Positions 7,024 to 14,628 of a stretch of DNA of 19,170 nt are shown one piece after another. Location: assembly GCA_023422775.1 (NCBI GenBank), contig JAFAGM010000104.1:1-19170 (forward strand), read 5' to 3'. The notes beneath the pieces are model-generated. The model had not been told where the DNA came from. It made no database searches and worked only from the letters and a program-made list of their open reading frames with translations. Position 1 is the stretch's first letter, and each line of letters begins with the position of its first letter. Source of the stretch: Pseudomonadota bacterium (GTDB lineage Bacteria; Pseudomonadota; Alphaproteobacteria; Rhizobiales; Xanthobacteraceae). Position numbers and translations under genes: made by a program.

Positions 7024-8268
7024 ATGCCTGCCCGCCATCGCTCCGTGCTGACCACGCTTCTCCTGCTGGCCACGATGCTGCCCGCCGCGGCCCAGGATGT
7101 CGCCCTGCCGCGCGAGCCGCAGATCGGGCCGAGGCCGTTTTACCTGGTGGACAAGATGAAGGACGGGCCGCTGAAGACACAGCTTGCCCAGTGCACCGGC
7201 CCCTTCCGCAAGACCGATTTTTCCATCGGCCACCGCGGCGCGGCGCTGGAATTTCCCGAACACACCCGCGAATCCTACATCGCGGCCGCCCGCATGGGCG
7301 CCGGCATCATCGAATGCGACGTGACGTTCACAAAGGACCGCGAACTGGTCTGCCGGCATTCGCAATGCGACCTCCACACCACGACCAATATCCTTTCCGT
7401 GCCGGCGCTGGCAGCGAAATGCTCGCAGACGTTTGTGCCGGCGAACCCTGCGACCGGCAGGAAAGCCGCCGCCAAATGCTGCACCTCCGACATCACGCTC
7501 GCGGAGTTCAGGACACTGAGGGCGAAGATGGACGGCTTCAATTCCGAAGCGAAGACGCCGGAGGAATATCAGAACGGCACGCCGCGCTGGCGCACCGATC
7601 TCTACGCCAACTCAGGCACACTGATGACCCACGACGAAAGCATCGCGCTGATCAAAAGCATGGGCGCAAAGTTCACACCGGAGTTGAAGGCGCCTGAGGT
7701 GCCGATGCCGTTCGACGGCGACTATACCCAGGAGAAATACGCTGCCCAGATGCTGGACGCCTACAAGAAGGCCGGCGTTCCGCCCGAACAGGTATTCGCC
7801 CAGAGTTTCAACCTCAACGACGTGCTGTTCTGGATCAGGACCGAGCCCGCATTCGGCGCGCGGGCCGTCTACCTCGAAGACCGCTACGAGAAGCAGGGTC
7901 TCGACCCGAACAAGCCCGAGACCTGGAAACCCTCGATGGCTGAACTGAAGGCGCAAGGCGTGAAGATCCTGGCCCCGCCGATCTGGACCATGCTGGCGCT
8001 GAACGACAGCAAGGAAATCGTGCCGTCTGAATACGCCAGGGCCGCGAAGGCCGCCGGCCTCGACCTGATCGCCTGGTCGCTGGAGCGCGACGGCCCGCTG
8101 CACAAGGGCGGCGGCTTCTACCACCGCTCGGTCAAGAGCGCGATCGATCGCGACGGCGACACGCTGGCGGTGCTCGACGTGCTCGCCAAGCAAGTCGGCA
8201 TCCGCGGCATGTTCTCGGACTGGCCGGCGACGACGACGTTCTATGCGAGCTGCACGGGGCTGAAGTGA
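7024..8268 (+). CDS. periplasmic glycerophosphodiester phosphodiesterase
   Basis: The protein has 414 residues. ATG 7024 is preferred to an upstream in-frame ATG at 6973 because it has GAGGA upstream and begins directly with a signal peptide (RHRSVLTTLLLLATMLPAAAQ, cleavage near residue 23-24). The GDPD signature is intact: HRGAALEFPEHT at residues 70-81, IIECDV with the metal-binding acidic pair Glu97 and Asp99, and RHSQCDLH with His112. A later block GLDLIAWSLERDGPL fits the C-terminal half of the TIM barrel. The family hydrolyses glycerophosphodiesters such as glycerophosphocholine to glycerol-3-phosphate plus an alcohol, using Ca2+ or Mg2+. The protein is longer than cytoplasmic UgpQ and fits the periplasmic GlpQ-like type. 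It appears to be transcribed alone and is followed by repeat A. Confidence 0.93.
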   Translation: MPARHRSVLTTLLLLATMLPAAAQDVALPREPQIGPRPFYLVDKMKDGPLKTQLAQCTGPFRKTDFSIGHRGAALEFPEHTRESYIAAARMGAGIIECDVTFTKDRELVCRHSQCDLHTTTNILSVPALAAKCSQTFVPANPATGRKAAAKCCTSDITLAEFRTLRAKMDGFNSEAKTPEEYQNGTPRWRTDLYANSGTLMTHDESIALIKSMGAKFTPELKAPEVPMPFDGDYTQEKYAAQMLDAYKKAGVPPEQVFAQSFNLNDVLFWIRTEPAFGARAVYLEDRYEKQGLDPNKPETWKPSMAELKAQGVKILAPPIWTMLALNDSKEIVPSEYARAAKAAGLDLIAWSLERDGPLHKGGGFYHRSVKSAIDRDGDTLAVLDVLAKQVGIRGMFSDWPATTTFYASCTGLK

Positions 8269-8289
8269 AAGTCCGTAGCAACCAATGGA

Positions 8290-8390
8290 CCCTCATGGTG
8301 AGGAGGCGCGCAGCGCCGTCTCGAACCATGCGGCCCGGCTGGTGCCATTCATCCTTCGAGACGCCGCTAGCGCGGCTCCTCAGGATGAGG
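8290..8390. repeat. dispersed palindromic repeat family A, copy 2
   Basis: This element is similar along its length to 2611-2710, sharing CCCTCATGGTGAGG, TCTCGAACCATG, CATCCTTCGAGACG and CGGCTCCTCAGGATGAGG. Like copy 1 it can fold into two hairpins. It lies between convergent genes, the phosphodiesterase ending at 8268 and ftsZ ending at 8478. Confidence 0.87.
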
Positions 8391-8477
8391 TCTGACAGGG
8401 AAAACGCGCGCTTCTTGCGCGACATTGGCTAACGCCCTACGCATCCGCAAGCGCGCTACGCTTCTTCTCTTGTCCAC

Positions 8478-9686
8478 TCAATTCGCCTTGCGGCCGAGGA
8501 AGGATGGAATCTCGATCACCTTCTCCTCGCCCGGGCCGCGCGCAGGGGCGGCGCGTCCGTAGGGATCGAGGCGCTGCGGGGCGGGAATGCGCGGCGCCGC
8601 CGGGCGAAGCGGCGCGGTCTCGAATTGCGGCGGCGGGGCCGCACGCTCGACCCCGGCCGCGATACGACGCCGATCCGTGCTCAGTCTGCCGGCGAGATCG
8701 GTGAGCGAGTTTTCGCCCGGCTGCGGCTGGCGCGCGCCGACATTGTCGATGCCGGTCGCCACCACGGAGACGCGGACCATGCCCTCCAGAGTTGGATCGA
8801 AAGTCGCGCCGACGATGATGTTGGCGTCTTTGTCGGCCTCGTCGCGAATGCGGGTCGCGGCTTCGTCGACCTCGAACAGCGTCAGGTCGTTGCCGCCGGT
8901 GATCGAGATGATGAGACCGCTGGCGCGCTTGATCGAAGGATCCTCGATCAGCGGATTGGAGATCGCGGCGACCGCGGCGTTGAGCACGCGCTTCGGGCCG
9001 GATGCTTCGCCTCTGCCCATCATCGCCTTGCCCTTCTCGCGCATCACCGAGAGCACGTCGGCGAAATCCAGATTGATCAAGCCTTCCTTGACGATGAGAT
9101 CGCTGATGCAGGCCACGCCCGAATACAGCACCTGATCGGCCATCGCGAAGGCGTCGGCGAACGTGGTCTTGTCGCTGGCCACCCGGAACAGGTTCTGGTT
9201 CGGGATGATCAGCAGCGTATCGACCGCCTTCAGCAACTCCGCGATGCCGGACTCCGCATAGCGCATGCGGCGCTGGCCCTCGAACTGGAACGGCTTGGTA
9301 ACGACGCCGATGGTGAGAATGCCAAGGTCACGCGCGGCCCTGGCGATGACGGGCGCAGCCCCCGTGCCGGTGCCGCCGCCCATGCCGGCGGTGATGAACA
9401 CCATGTGCGCGCCGGCCAGATGATCGCGGACCGTTTCGATGGCCTCTTCGGCTGCGGCGCGCCCCACTTCGGGCTGCGCGCCGGCGCCGAGGCCTCCGGT
9501 CACCTGGGTGCCCAACTGGATCACGCGCCCGGCCTTCGAACTGATGAGCGCCTGCGCGTCGGTATTGGCGACGATGAAGTCGACGCCCTGCAGTCCGGCC
9601 TCGATCATGTTGTTGACCGCATTGCCGCCGGCGCCGCCGACCCCGAACACGATAATGCGCGCCCTCAGTTCGTGGATGTCGCTCAT
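8478..9686 (-). CDS. ftsZ: FtsZ paralogue (tubulin-like division GTPase)
   Basis: The protein has 402 residues from the ATG at 9686, which has AAGGA at a good distance; an ATG three codons upstream (9695) is also possible. The core is complete: GVGGAGGNAVNNM (residues 15-27), NTDAQAL (41-47), the tubulin signature GMGGGTGTGA (101-110), and the T7 catalytic loop NLDFADV (205-211). After residue 315 comes a Pro/Ala/Arg-rich linker of about 70 residues, then the conserved C-terminal peptide EKVIEIPSFLGRKAN, the usual site for FtsA and other anchors. FtsZ forms the cytokinetic ring by GTP-dependent polymerisation. The main FtsZ of Bradyrhizobium is longer and lies with ftsQ/ftsA; none of those genes is here, so this is probably a second, shorter copy. 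An HTH/coiled-coil gene lies 60 bases upstream. Confidence 0.93.
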   Translation of the reverse strand: MSDIHELRARIIVFGVGGAGGNAVNNMIEAGLQGVDFIVANTDAQALISSKAGRVIQLGTQVTGGLGAGAQPEVGRAAAEEAIETVRDHLAGAHMVFITAGMGGGTGTGAAPVIARAARDLGILTIGVVTKPFQFEGQRRMRYAESGIAELLKAVDTLLIIPNQNLFRVASDKTTFADAFAMADQVLYSGVACISDLIVKEGLINLDFADVLSVMREKGKAMMGRGEASGPKRVLNAAVAAISNPLIEDPSIKRASGLIISITGGNDLTLFEVDEAATRIRDEADKDANIIVGATFDPTLEGMVRVSVVATGIDNVGARQPQPGENSLTDLAGRLSTDRRRIAAGVERAAPPPQFETAPLRPAAPRIPAPQRLDPYGRAAPARGPGEEKVIEIPSFLGRKAN

Positions 9687-9746
9687 GTCAGTCATCCTTG
9701 TCCCACGATTGCTGCACCAGGCCGCGGAAGGTGGGAACAGGGATTG

Positions 9747-10250
9747 TTACCCACGGGCGGCAGCCTTTCGGTCTGCTTCTACCAGAGTCGCGGCCAGACT
9801 ACCCAGCCGGCGCGGACCCTGGCTTTCGGTCGGGGCCACCGTTCGGGTACCGGCCCGCAGCGCGGCCAGTTCGCCTTCGAGCCTGGCCGTCGCCGCCTTG
9901 GCTGCCGTGGTCTCGGCGGCGGCCTGCAGCAACTCGCCGATCAGCCGATCGGCACGCTCGCGCTCGCGCTCGAAATCGGCGCGGTGGCCGGCGGCGCTGC
10001 TCTCGAGCTGCGCGTTCTCCGCCTGCAGTGCCTCTATCTGTGCCGCCAGCAGGGCGACGTTCCCCGCCTGGCGATGGCTTGGCGGGTGCGGCCTATGCCT
10101 GACTTCAGTGAGATCGATGCTTACCAGCGCCCTACCCTCGTCCGACAGCGAGCGCGGGAGCTGGAGGCGGCGGGCAAGCGAGCGGGCCGCAGCGGGCGAA
10201 ATATTCAGGCGCTCACCCAAGGCAGCGTAGGTCAGAAACTCAATACTCAT
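9747..10250 (-). CDS. HTH plus coiled-coil protein, possibly DNA-binding, function unknown
   Basis: The protein has 167 residues. ATG 10250 has AGGAGA 8 bases upstream. The N-terminal about 40 residues (FLTYAALGERLNISPAAARSLARRLQLPRS) look like a MerR/KfrA-type helix-turn-helix. Residues about 65-135 form a strongly predicted coiled coil by heptad spacing (LLAAQIEALQAENAQLESSA, then FERERERADRLIGELLQAAAE and ARLEGELAALRAG). It precedes ftsZ on the same strand (51-60 bases), so the two are probably co-transcribed, and a perfect CtrA-type site lies about 80-95 bases before its start. DNA binding and any role in division or chromosome organisation are inference. I do not recognise a named family. 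Confidence 0.8.
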   Translation of the reverse strand: MSIEFLTYAALGERLNISPAAARSLARRLQLPRSLSDEGRALVSIDLTEVRHRPHPPSHRQAGNVALLAAQIEALQAENAQLESSAAGHRADFERERERADRLIGELLQAAAETTAAKAATARLEGELAALRAGTRTVAPTESQGPRRLGSLAATLVEADRKAAARG

Positions 10251-10546
10251 CGGCTGTTCTCCTGGAACGACCGGGCGGGAATCGCCTGCAAATGACCGGG
10301 TAGTGGCGGAAAGCTAGGCCCGGCATGGTTAATGAATGGTTAACGCAACGGACTATGACCTGCCTGGAGCCTGCCGCCGGGCCGCCTGCCGCTGGGTTTG
10401 CAGCCCGGAAAGGCGTCACAAATCCCTGGTAACGTCGCACGGCCCCTCGGCTGCCCGCCCGAAGCGGTCGAGCCCGTAAAGCCTGGCGGCATTTAAGCCG
10501 CCGAAAGCTGGTACGGGATCAATAGGTTGCGTTATATTCCGGCGCT
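10251..10546. promoter_or_regulatory. 296-base divergent intergenic region
   Basis: It separates the HTH/coiled-coil gene (minus) from the small gene at 10547 (plus). It contains the CtrA-type site at 10329-10344. A TATATT (10533-10538) lies about 9 bases before the start at 10547, without a good -35 match. No coding potential, RNA gene or repeat was recognised in the remainder. Confidence 0.5.
10329..10344. promoter_or_regulatory. perfect CtrA-type binding site
   Basis: TTAATGAATGGTTAAC matches the alphaproteobacterial CtrA consensus TTAA-N7-TTAAC exactly. Because a G precedes the first TTAA, it matches on both strands, and the minus strand also reads TTAACCAT. It lies 79-94 bases upstream of the HTH/coiled-coil start at 10250 and about 205 bases upstream of the start at 10547. 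CtrA is the cell-cycle master response regulator and controls ftsZ in Caulobacter. Occupancy here is inference. Confidence 0.7.
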
Positions 10547-10771
10547 ATGGCCGACACGCCCATGACCGACGAAGAACTTGCTGACCTGCACCGGTTTCTT
10601 GCCGAATACCATCGCAGGCTCGCCAGGGAAGCCGTGCTCGACGTCGTACAGAACTATCACAACGATCTCGCGCAGCGCTTCGCGGACGAGGCCGCGCTCA
10701 TTCCAAGACGATCCGCGATCGCGCAAAGACTGCGTGAGGGCGAGCAGCAGAAGCGCAGCGAGATGGAATGA
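10547..10771 (+). CDS. small conserved-looking hypothetical protein
   Basis: The protein has 74 residues, highly charged and predicted all-helical (MTDEELADLHRFLAEYHRRLAREAVLDVV, then QNYHNDLAQRFADEAALIPRRS). It has no signal peptide and no Cys. Codon use fits the neighbours. No Shine-Dalgarno precedes the ATG at 10547, and a TATATT lies so close that a leaderless transcript is possible; alternatively translation starts at the second Met (10562). No family is recognised. It is divergent from the coiled-coil/ftsZ pair and shares its regulatory region. Confidence 0.6.
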   Translation: MADTPMTDEELADLHRFLAEYHRRLAREAVLDVVQNYHNDLAQRFADEAALIPRRSAIAQRLREGEQQKRSEME

Positions 10772-10974
10772 GCGGCGGCGTCTGACGCCTGCTCGTGAGT
10801 GCGCCACGCCGCGCGTAGCCGCACTGCTCTGGTCACGCTGCCCCGAGGTCGACCCTACAGCGCCATCAGTCGGCCTCTAACCGGCCCGAATTGATTTTAA
10901 AGCTGCCGAGCGCCGTCGATCCCGGGCTTGGGGGATACGGCCGATCTTCTATTCGATGGCCTCGGGAAAAGACA

Positions 10975-11571
10975 ATGAAGCAAACCTTCATGTGGCTGGC
11001 ATTGGCGGTGTTGTTCGCGATCGGCGTCACCCTCTCGATCGCCGCGGACTCCTTCGGGCCAACGGCCACGGCCGAGATGACCGCACCCGCAACCCTGGCG
11101 CAGCCGCCACAGCCCATCGTCGCGGAGACGGTACGACCCGTCGTCGTCGAAACGCCACGCCCCATCCTTGCGGCGGCCGCCAAACCGGCCGAGCCGGAGG
11201 TTCCCGTTGCCATGCTCGATGACGCGCCGCCAAGATCAAGCATCAGGCCAGACGCGCTTGCTCGCTGGTACGCCGAACCCAGCGCATCAACTCCAACACG
11301 TGCAGCCGAGGCGCCGCCCGCTCCCTTGCCGCTTGCTGCAGCAACGACCGTGGCCATTGCCGGCCAAGCCGCGCAAGACTCCAAAGCAGGCATCAAGCCG
11401 CCGGGAGGCGACACCCGGCCAACCAGAAAGCCGAAGGACAGCAACGTGCAAATGTCCGGCAAGCGGCGAACAGCCAACGCCAGGGCATGTGGATCGCACG
11501 GCCGATTTTCGGACCTGTTGCGGAAATTGAATATCGGATCGCGCTGCTCGACAAGGCGGCCGGCGGCGTAA
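10975..11571 (+). CDS. hypothetical protein with N-terminal membrane anchor and Pro/Ala-rich body
   Basis: The protein has 198 residues from ATG 10975 (MKQTFMWLALAVLFAIGVTLSIAADS); an in-frame ATG at 10891 would put a polar stretch before the hydrophobic helix and is less likely. Residues 1-22 form a signal peptide or membrane anchor. The body is low-complexity, with repeated Pro-rich motifs (PQPIVAETVRPVVVETPRP) and few predicted helices, and a basic, Ser/Arg-rich tail that includes FSDLLRKLNIG. GC-rich third positions support a real gene. No family is recognised; it may be a periplasmic or envelope-associated protein. It converges on the Fic gene across 49 bases without an obvious terminator. 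Confidence 0.62.
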   Translation: MKQTFMWLALAVLFAIGVTLSIAADSFGPTATAEMTAPATLAQPPQPIVAETVRPVVVETPRPILAAAAKPAEPEVPVAMLDDAPPRSSIRPDALARWYAEPSASTPTRAAEAPPAPLPLAAATTVAIAGQAAQDSKAGIKPPGGDTRPTRKPKDSNVQMSGKRRTANARACGSHGRFSDLLRKLNIGSRCSTRRPAA

Positions 11572-11620
11572 GATCAACTGCGCATCGCGAGATGGCATGA
11601 AAAAGTAGAGTTGCAGAATC

Positions 11621-12289
11621 CTATTCGGGCAGCTTTCCACCCGCGGCCTGGTAAAATCCAGCCAGTTGCTTCGCAAGCAATGCAGCCAGCAGAGTTTCCA
11701 TCTTCGACACATCAATTGTCCCTCCGCGGTAAGCGGAGTCGGCAGCATCCAGCGCCTCGAAGTAGGGATTGCGATTGTCGACAATTTGGTCAGGAATAGT
11801 TGGCGTGCCCGGCAATACTGCCCCAGCGCGAATGGAAAGCACGACATACGAAATGATTCTCGACGTTCGCCCATTACCGTCGGCGAACGGATGGATCCAG
11901 TTCAGGCGCCACATTGCGTACGCCGCCAAATGTAGCGGCGTACTCTCAATCCAATGATCATTGACGTAGTCGCACATCTCCTCCACCAACTCGGGAACAA
12001 GGTGCGCACCCACTGGGTCATGCTTGCTGCCTTCGATCGCAACACCGCCGGGTCGATAGTTACCAGCATATGAACTGATTCCTGCCAAAGCTTCGCGTTG
12101 AAGACCCAGGATGAGGGACGGCCGGAGCTTGAACGAGCCTCGCTCGAGTGCGGTATGGATTGCTCCGATTGCCGCATCGTACTGCCGAAAGCCATTACGC
12201 GCTTCAGCAGCGGCTTTTTCCTGAGGATCGGTAATTAATTCAGGCTCGAGCGCGCGGCTATCCCGCCGTTCACGCCCGTCACCCGTCAT
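11621..12289 (-). CDS. fic: Fic family protein (likely AMP-transferase toxin)
   Basis: The protein has 222 residues. ATG 12289 overlaps the stop of the upstream antitoxin gene by 4 bases (ATGA). The catalytic motif HPFADGNGRTSR (residues 133-144) matches HxFx(D/E)GNGRxxR completely, including the base His133, metal-binding Asp137 and phosphate-binding loop. The upstream flap region YAGNYRPGGVAIEGS (about 74-88) is also typical. Fic proteins usually transfer AMP from ATP onto hydroxyl side chains of target proteins. Class I members are held inactive by a separate small antitoxin, consistent with the gene immediately upstream. Base composition is visibly more AT-rich than the flanking pccB, which suggests acquisition. 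The target is unknown. Confidence 0.93.
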   Translation of the reverse strand: MTGDGRERRDSRALEPELITDPQEKAAAEARNGFRQYDAAIGAIHTALERGSFKLRPSLILGLQREALAGISSYAGNYRPGGVAIEGSKHDPVGAHLVPELVEEMCDYVNDHWIESTPLHLAAYAMWRLNWIHPFADGNGRTSRIISYVVLSIRAGAVLPGTPTIPDQIVDNRNPYFEALDAADSAYRGGTIDVSKMETLLAALLAKQLAGFYQAAGGKLPE

Positions 12290-12462
12290 TTCTCGCCCTT
12301 GGCCAGCTTTTCGGCTTCCCTATCAACCAGTTCGCGCGTGATTAACTCATTCTCGAAATGAGTGTTCCCATAGACGAAACTCCGCCTCTGCAACTCCCGG
12401 TGTTCCGGAGTCGGTTTGGCGGTTTTAGCAGCTTCAAGAAGCTTTTTCAGGTCGTCGGTCAT
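12286..12462 (-). CDS. Fic-associated antitoxin (VbhA-like), Asn-variant inhibitory motif
   Basis: The protein has 58 residues from ATG 12462 (MTDDLKKLLEAAKTAKPTPEH); an in-frame ATG at 12534 would add a poor N-terminus, and no strong Shine-Dalgarno settles the choice. The stop overlaps the Fic start by 4 bases, which implies translational coupling. Class I Fic antitoxins insert a helix with the motif (S/T)xxxE(G/N) into the Fic active site, where the Glu blocks ATP gamma-phosphate binding. Here the helix reads YGNTHFENELITREL, giving Asn33-x-x-x-Glu37-Asn38: the inhibitory Glu and following Asn are present while Ser/Thr is replaced by Asn. The size (VbhA is about 60 residues) and position fit well. 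Inhibition is inferred. Confidence 0.8.
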   Translation of the reverse strand: MTDDLKKLLEAAKTAKPTPEHRELQRRSFVYGNTHFENELITRELVDREAEKLAKGEK

Positions 12463-12537
12463 AGCCAAAATATAAGCGACTCGGCCGATAGATTCCATTC
12501 CGATTTTGCAGAAATGCTCGCTCGGTCGCCTCACCCC

Positions 12538-14070
12538 TCACAACGGCAAATTATCGTGCTTCTTTGCAGGCATCTCGACCTTCTTGTCCTTCAGCATCGC
12601 CAGCGCCCGCGCGATCCGCTTCCTTGTCGAGTGCGGCATGATGACGTCGTCGATGTAGCCGCGTTCGGCGGCGATGAAGGGGGAGAGGAAGCGGTCTTCG
12701 TATTCCTTGGTGCGCTTGGCGATCGCGTCGGGGTCGTTCATGTCGGCGCGGAAGATGATTTCCACCGCACCCTTGGCGCCCATCACGGCGATCTGCGCGG
12801 TCGGCCAGGCGTAGTTCATGTCGGCGCCGATTTCCTTTGACGCCATAACGTCGAAGGCGCCGCCATAGGCCTTGCGGGTGATGACGGTGACCAGCGGCAC
12901 CGTGCATTGCGAATAGGCGAACAGCAGTTTCGCACCGTGCTTGATCAGGCCGCCATACTCCTGCGCGGTGCCCGGCAGGAAGCCCGGCACGTCCACGAAC
13001 GTCACGATCGGGATGTTGAAGGCGTCGCAGAAGCGGACAAAGCGCGCGGCCTTGCGTGACGCATCGCTGTCGAGCACGCCGGCCAACACCATCGGCTGGT
13101 TGGCGACGAAGCCTACCGTGCGGCCGGCGATGCGGCCAAAACCTGTGACGATGTTCCTGGCGAACGTCTCCGACAGTTCGAAGAAGTCGCCCTCGTCCAC
13201 GACCTTCTGGATCAGTTCCTTCATGTCGTAGGGCTTGTTCGGGTTATCAGGGATCAGCGTGTCGAGCGACATGTCGACGCGCTCGATGTCGTCGAAGCTC
13301 GGCCATACCGGCACGCCGTCGGTGTTGTTGGCCGGCAGGAAGTCGATCAGCCGGCGCATCTGCAAGAGTGTCTCGACGTCGTTCTCGAACGCGCCGTCCG
13401 CGATCGAGGAGCGCGTCGCGTGCACCGAGGCGCCGCCGAGTTCTTCGGCCGTGACCACCTCGTTGGTGACGGTCTTCACCACATCGGGCCCGGTGACGAA
13501 CATGTAAGAGGTGTTCTTCACCATGAAGATGAAGTCGGTCATCGCAGGCGAATAGACGTCGCCGCCGGCGCACGGGCCCATGATGACGGAGATCTGCGGG
13601 ATCACGCCCGAGGCGATGACGTTGCGGCGGAACACATAGGAATAGCCCGCGAGCGCGGCCACGCCTTCCTGGATGCGCGCACCGCCGGCATCATAGAGGC
13701 CGATGATCGGCGCCCTCGCCTTCATCGCCATGTCCTGCAGCTTGGTGATCTTCAGCGCGTGGGTCTCGGACAGCGAGCCGCCGAACACGGTAAAATCCTT
13801 GGCGAAGACGAAGGTCTTGCGGCCGTTGACGGTGCCCCAGCCGGTGACGACGCCGTCGCCCGGCACCTTGGTCTTTTCCATGCCGAATTCGGTCGAGCGG
13901 TGCTCGACGAACATGTCGAATTCCTCGAACGAGCCCTTGTCGAGCAGCAGTTCGATGCGCTCCCGCGCCGTCAGCTTGCCGCGGGCGTGCTGCGCCTCGA
14001 TCCGCTTCTGGCCACCGCCGAGCTTGGCGCCGGCGCGACGTTCTTCGAGGGTGTCCAGGATATCCTTCAT
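12538..14070 (-). CDS. pccB: propionyl-CoA carboxylase beta subunit (carboxyltransferase)
   Basis: The protein has 510 residues, the normal length. ATG 14070 has GGAAG just upstream. Family signatures include RGKLTARERIELLLDKGSFEE (residues 30-50), GARIQEGVAALAGY, MGPCAGGDVYSPAMTDFIFM, VDVPGFLPGTAQEYGGLIKHGAKLL, and TRKAYGGAFDVMASK, the biotin- and acyl-CoA-binding elements of acyl-CoA carboxylase beta chains. It transfers CO2 from carboxybiotin to propionyl-CoA to form (S)-methylmalonyl-CoA, feeding succinyl-CoA from odd-chain fatty acids, branched amino acids and propionate. The alpha (biotin) subunit is not in the window. The Fic pair follows on the same strand after 75 bases. Acetyl- or methylcrotonyl-CoA carboxylase are alternatives, but the sequence reads as PccB. 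Confidence 0.95.
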   Translation of the reverse strand: MKDILDTLEERRAGAKLGGGQKRIEAQHARGKLTARERIELLLDKGSFEEFDMFVEHRSTEFGMEKTKVPGDGVVTGWGTVNGRKTFVFAKDFTVFGGSLSETHALKITKLQDMAMKARAPIIGLYDAGGARIQEGVAALAGYSYVFRRNVIASGVIPQISVIMGPCAGGDVYSPAMTDFIFMVKNTSYMFVTGPDVVKTVTNEVVTAEELGGASVHATRSSIADGAFENDVETLLQMRRLIDFLPANNTDGVPVWPSFDDIERVDMSLDTLIPDNPNKPYDMKELIQKVVDEGDFFELSETFARNIVTGFGRIAGRTVGFVANQPMVLAGVLDSDASRKAARFVRFCDAFNIPIVTFVDVPGFLPGTAQEYGGLIKHGAKLLFAYSQCTVPLVTVITRKAYGGAFDVMASKEIGADMNYAWPTAQIAVMGAKGAVEIIFRADMNDPDAIAKRTKEYEDRFLSPFIAAERGYIDDVIMPHSTRKRIARALAMLKDKKVEMPAKKHDNLPL

Positions 14071-14206
14071 CTGCTTCCGCCCGTCCTTAAGGTCTGATTT
14101 GGGGGCCTTCTAACACGGCCTTTTCCGGACAGGAAACACCCCCTCCGGCATCTGGTACCGCCACCCGGCAGGCCCCATATCAGCCTCCTGACCAGGGGGA
14201 CCGGCA

Positions 14207-14613
14207 GTGACCGACATCGCAAGCACTGAGGCGTCAGGCGCCGTCACCGGAGGCCTGCGAAAGCTGCTTCGGCTTGAAGGCCTGGCGCTGTTTCTCGGGA
14301 TGACGCTGCTCTACTATGTCTGGAAGGATCGTGGTGGGTCTACGTCCTGCTGTTTTTCGTGCCCGATATCAGTTTCGCGGCCTACCTGTCGGGACCGCGT
14401 TTCGGCGCGCTCATCTACAACGCCGCCCACAGCTACCTCGCCCCGGTGGCGATGATGACCGGTGGATTTGCCACCGCCTCACCGCTCCTGCTCTCGATCG
14501 CGATGATCTGGCTGGCCCATATCGGCTTCGACCGCGCGCTCGGCTACGGGTTGAAATACGCCTCGAGCTTCACCGACACCCACCTCGGGCGGATCGGCAA
14601 GCTTCCGCTTTGA
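14207..14613 (+). pseudogene. DUF4260-type membrane protein gene with frameshift
   Basis: A GTG start at 14207 follows AGGGGGA (14194-14200). Frame 1 reads MTDIASTEAS... LRKLLRLEGLALFLGMTLLYYVW to about 14323. From about 14326 the family sequence continues in another frame as GSWWVYVLLFFVPDISFAAYL, then GPRFGALIYNAAHSYLAP and a final FDRALGYGLKYASSFTDTHLG, ending at 14613. The junction at AAGGATCG is best explained by loss of one base (AAGGGATCG would give W-K-G-S-W-W), restoring a protein of about 135 residues. DUF4260 proteins are small four-helix membrane proteins of unknown function. As given, translation would stop in a nonsense tail at 14455. It could be a real recent pseudogene or a sequencing error in a G run. 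Confidence 0.82.
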
Positions 14614-14628
14614 GCGCTGCGCGCGCCT

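Noticed and set aside
8625..10295. 556-codon open frame on the plus strand
   Set aside because: It runs antisense through ftsZ and the coiled-coil gene and has no family similarity; both opposite genes are clearly real.
12463..12534. N-terminal extension of the Fic antitoxin to ATG 12534
   Set aside because: The added residues do not resemble the antitoxin family and MTDDLKKLLEAAK gives a typical size, although the ribosome binding site at 12462 is weak.
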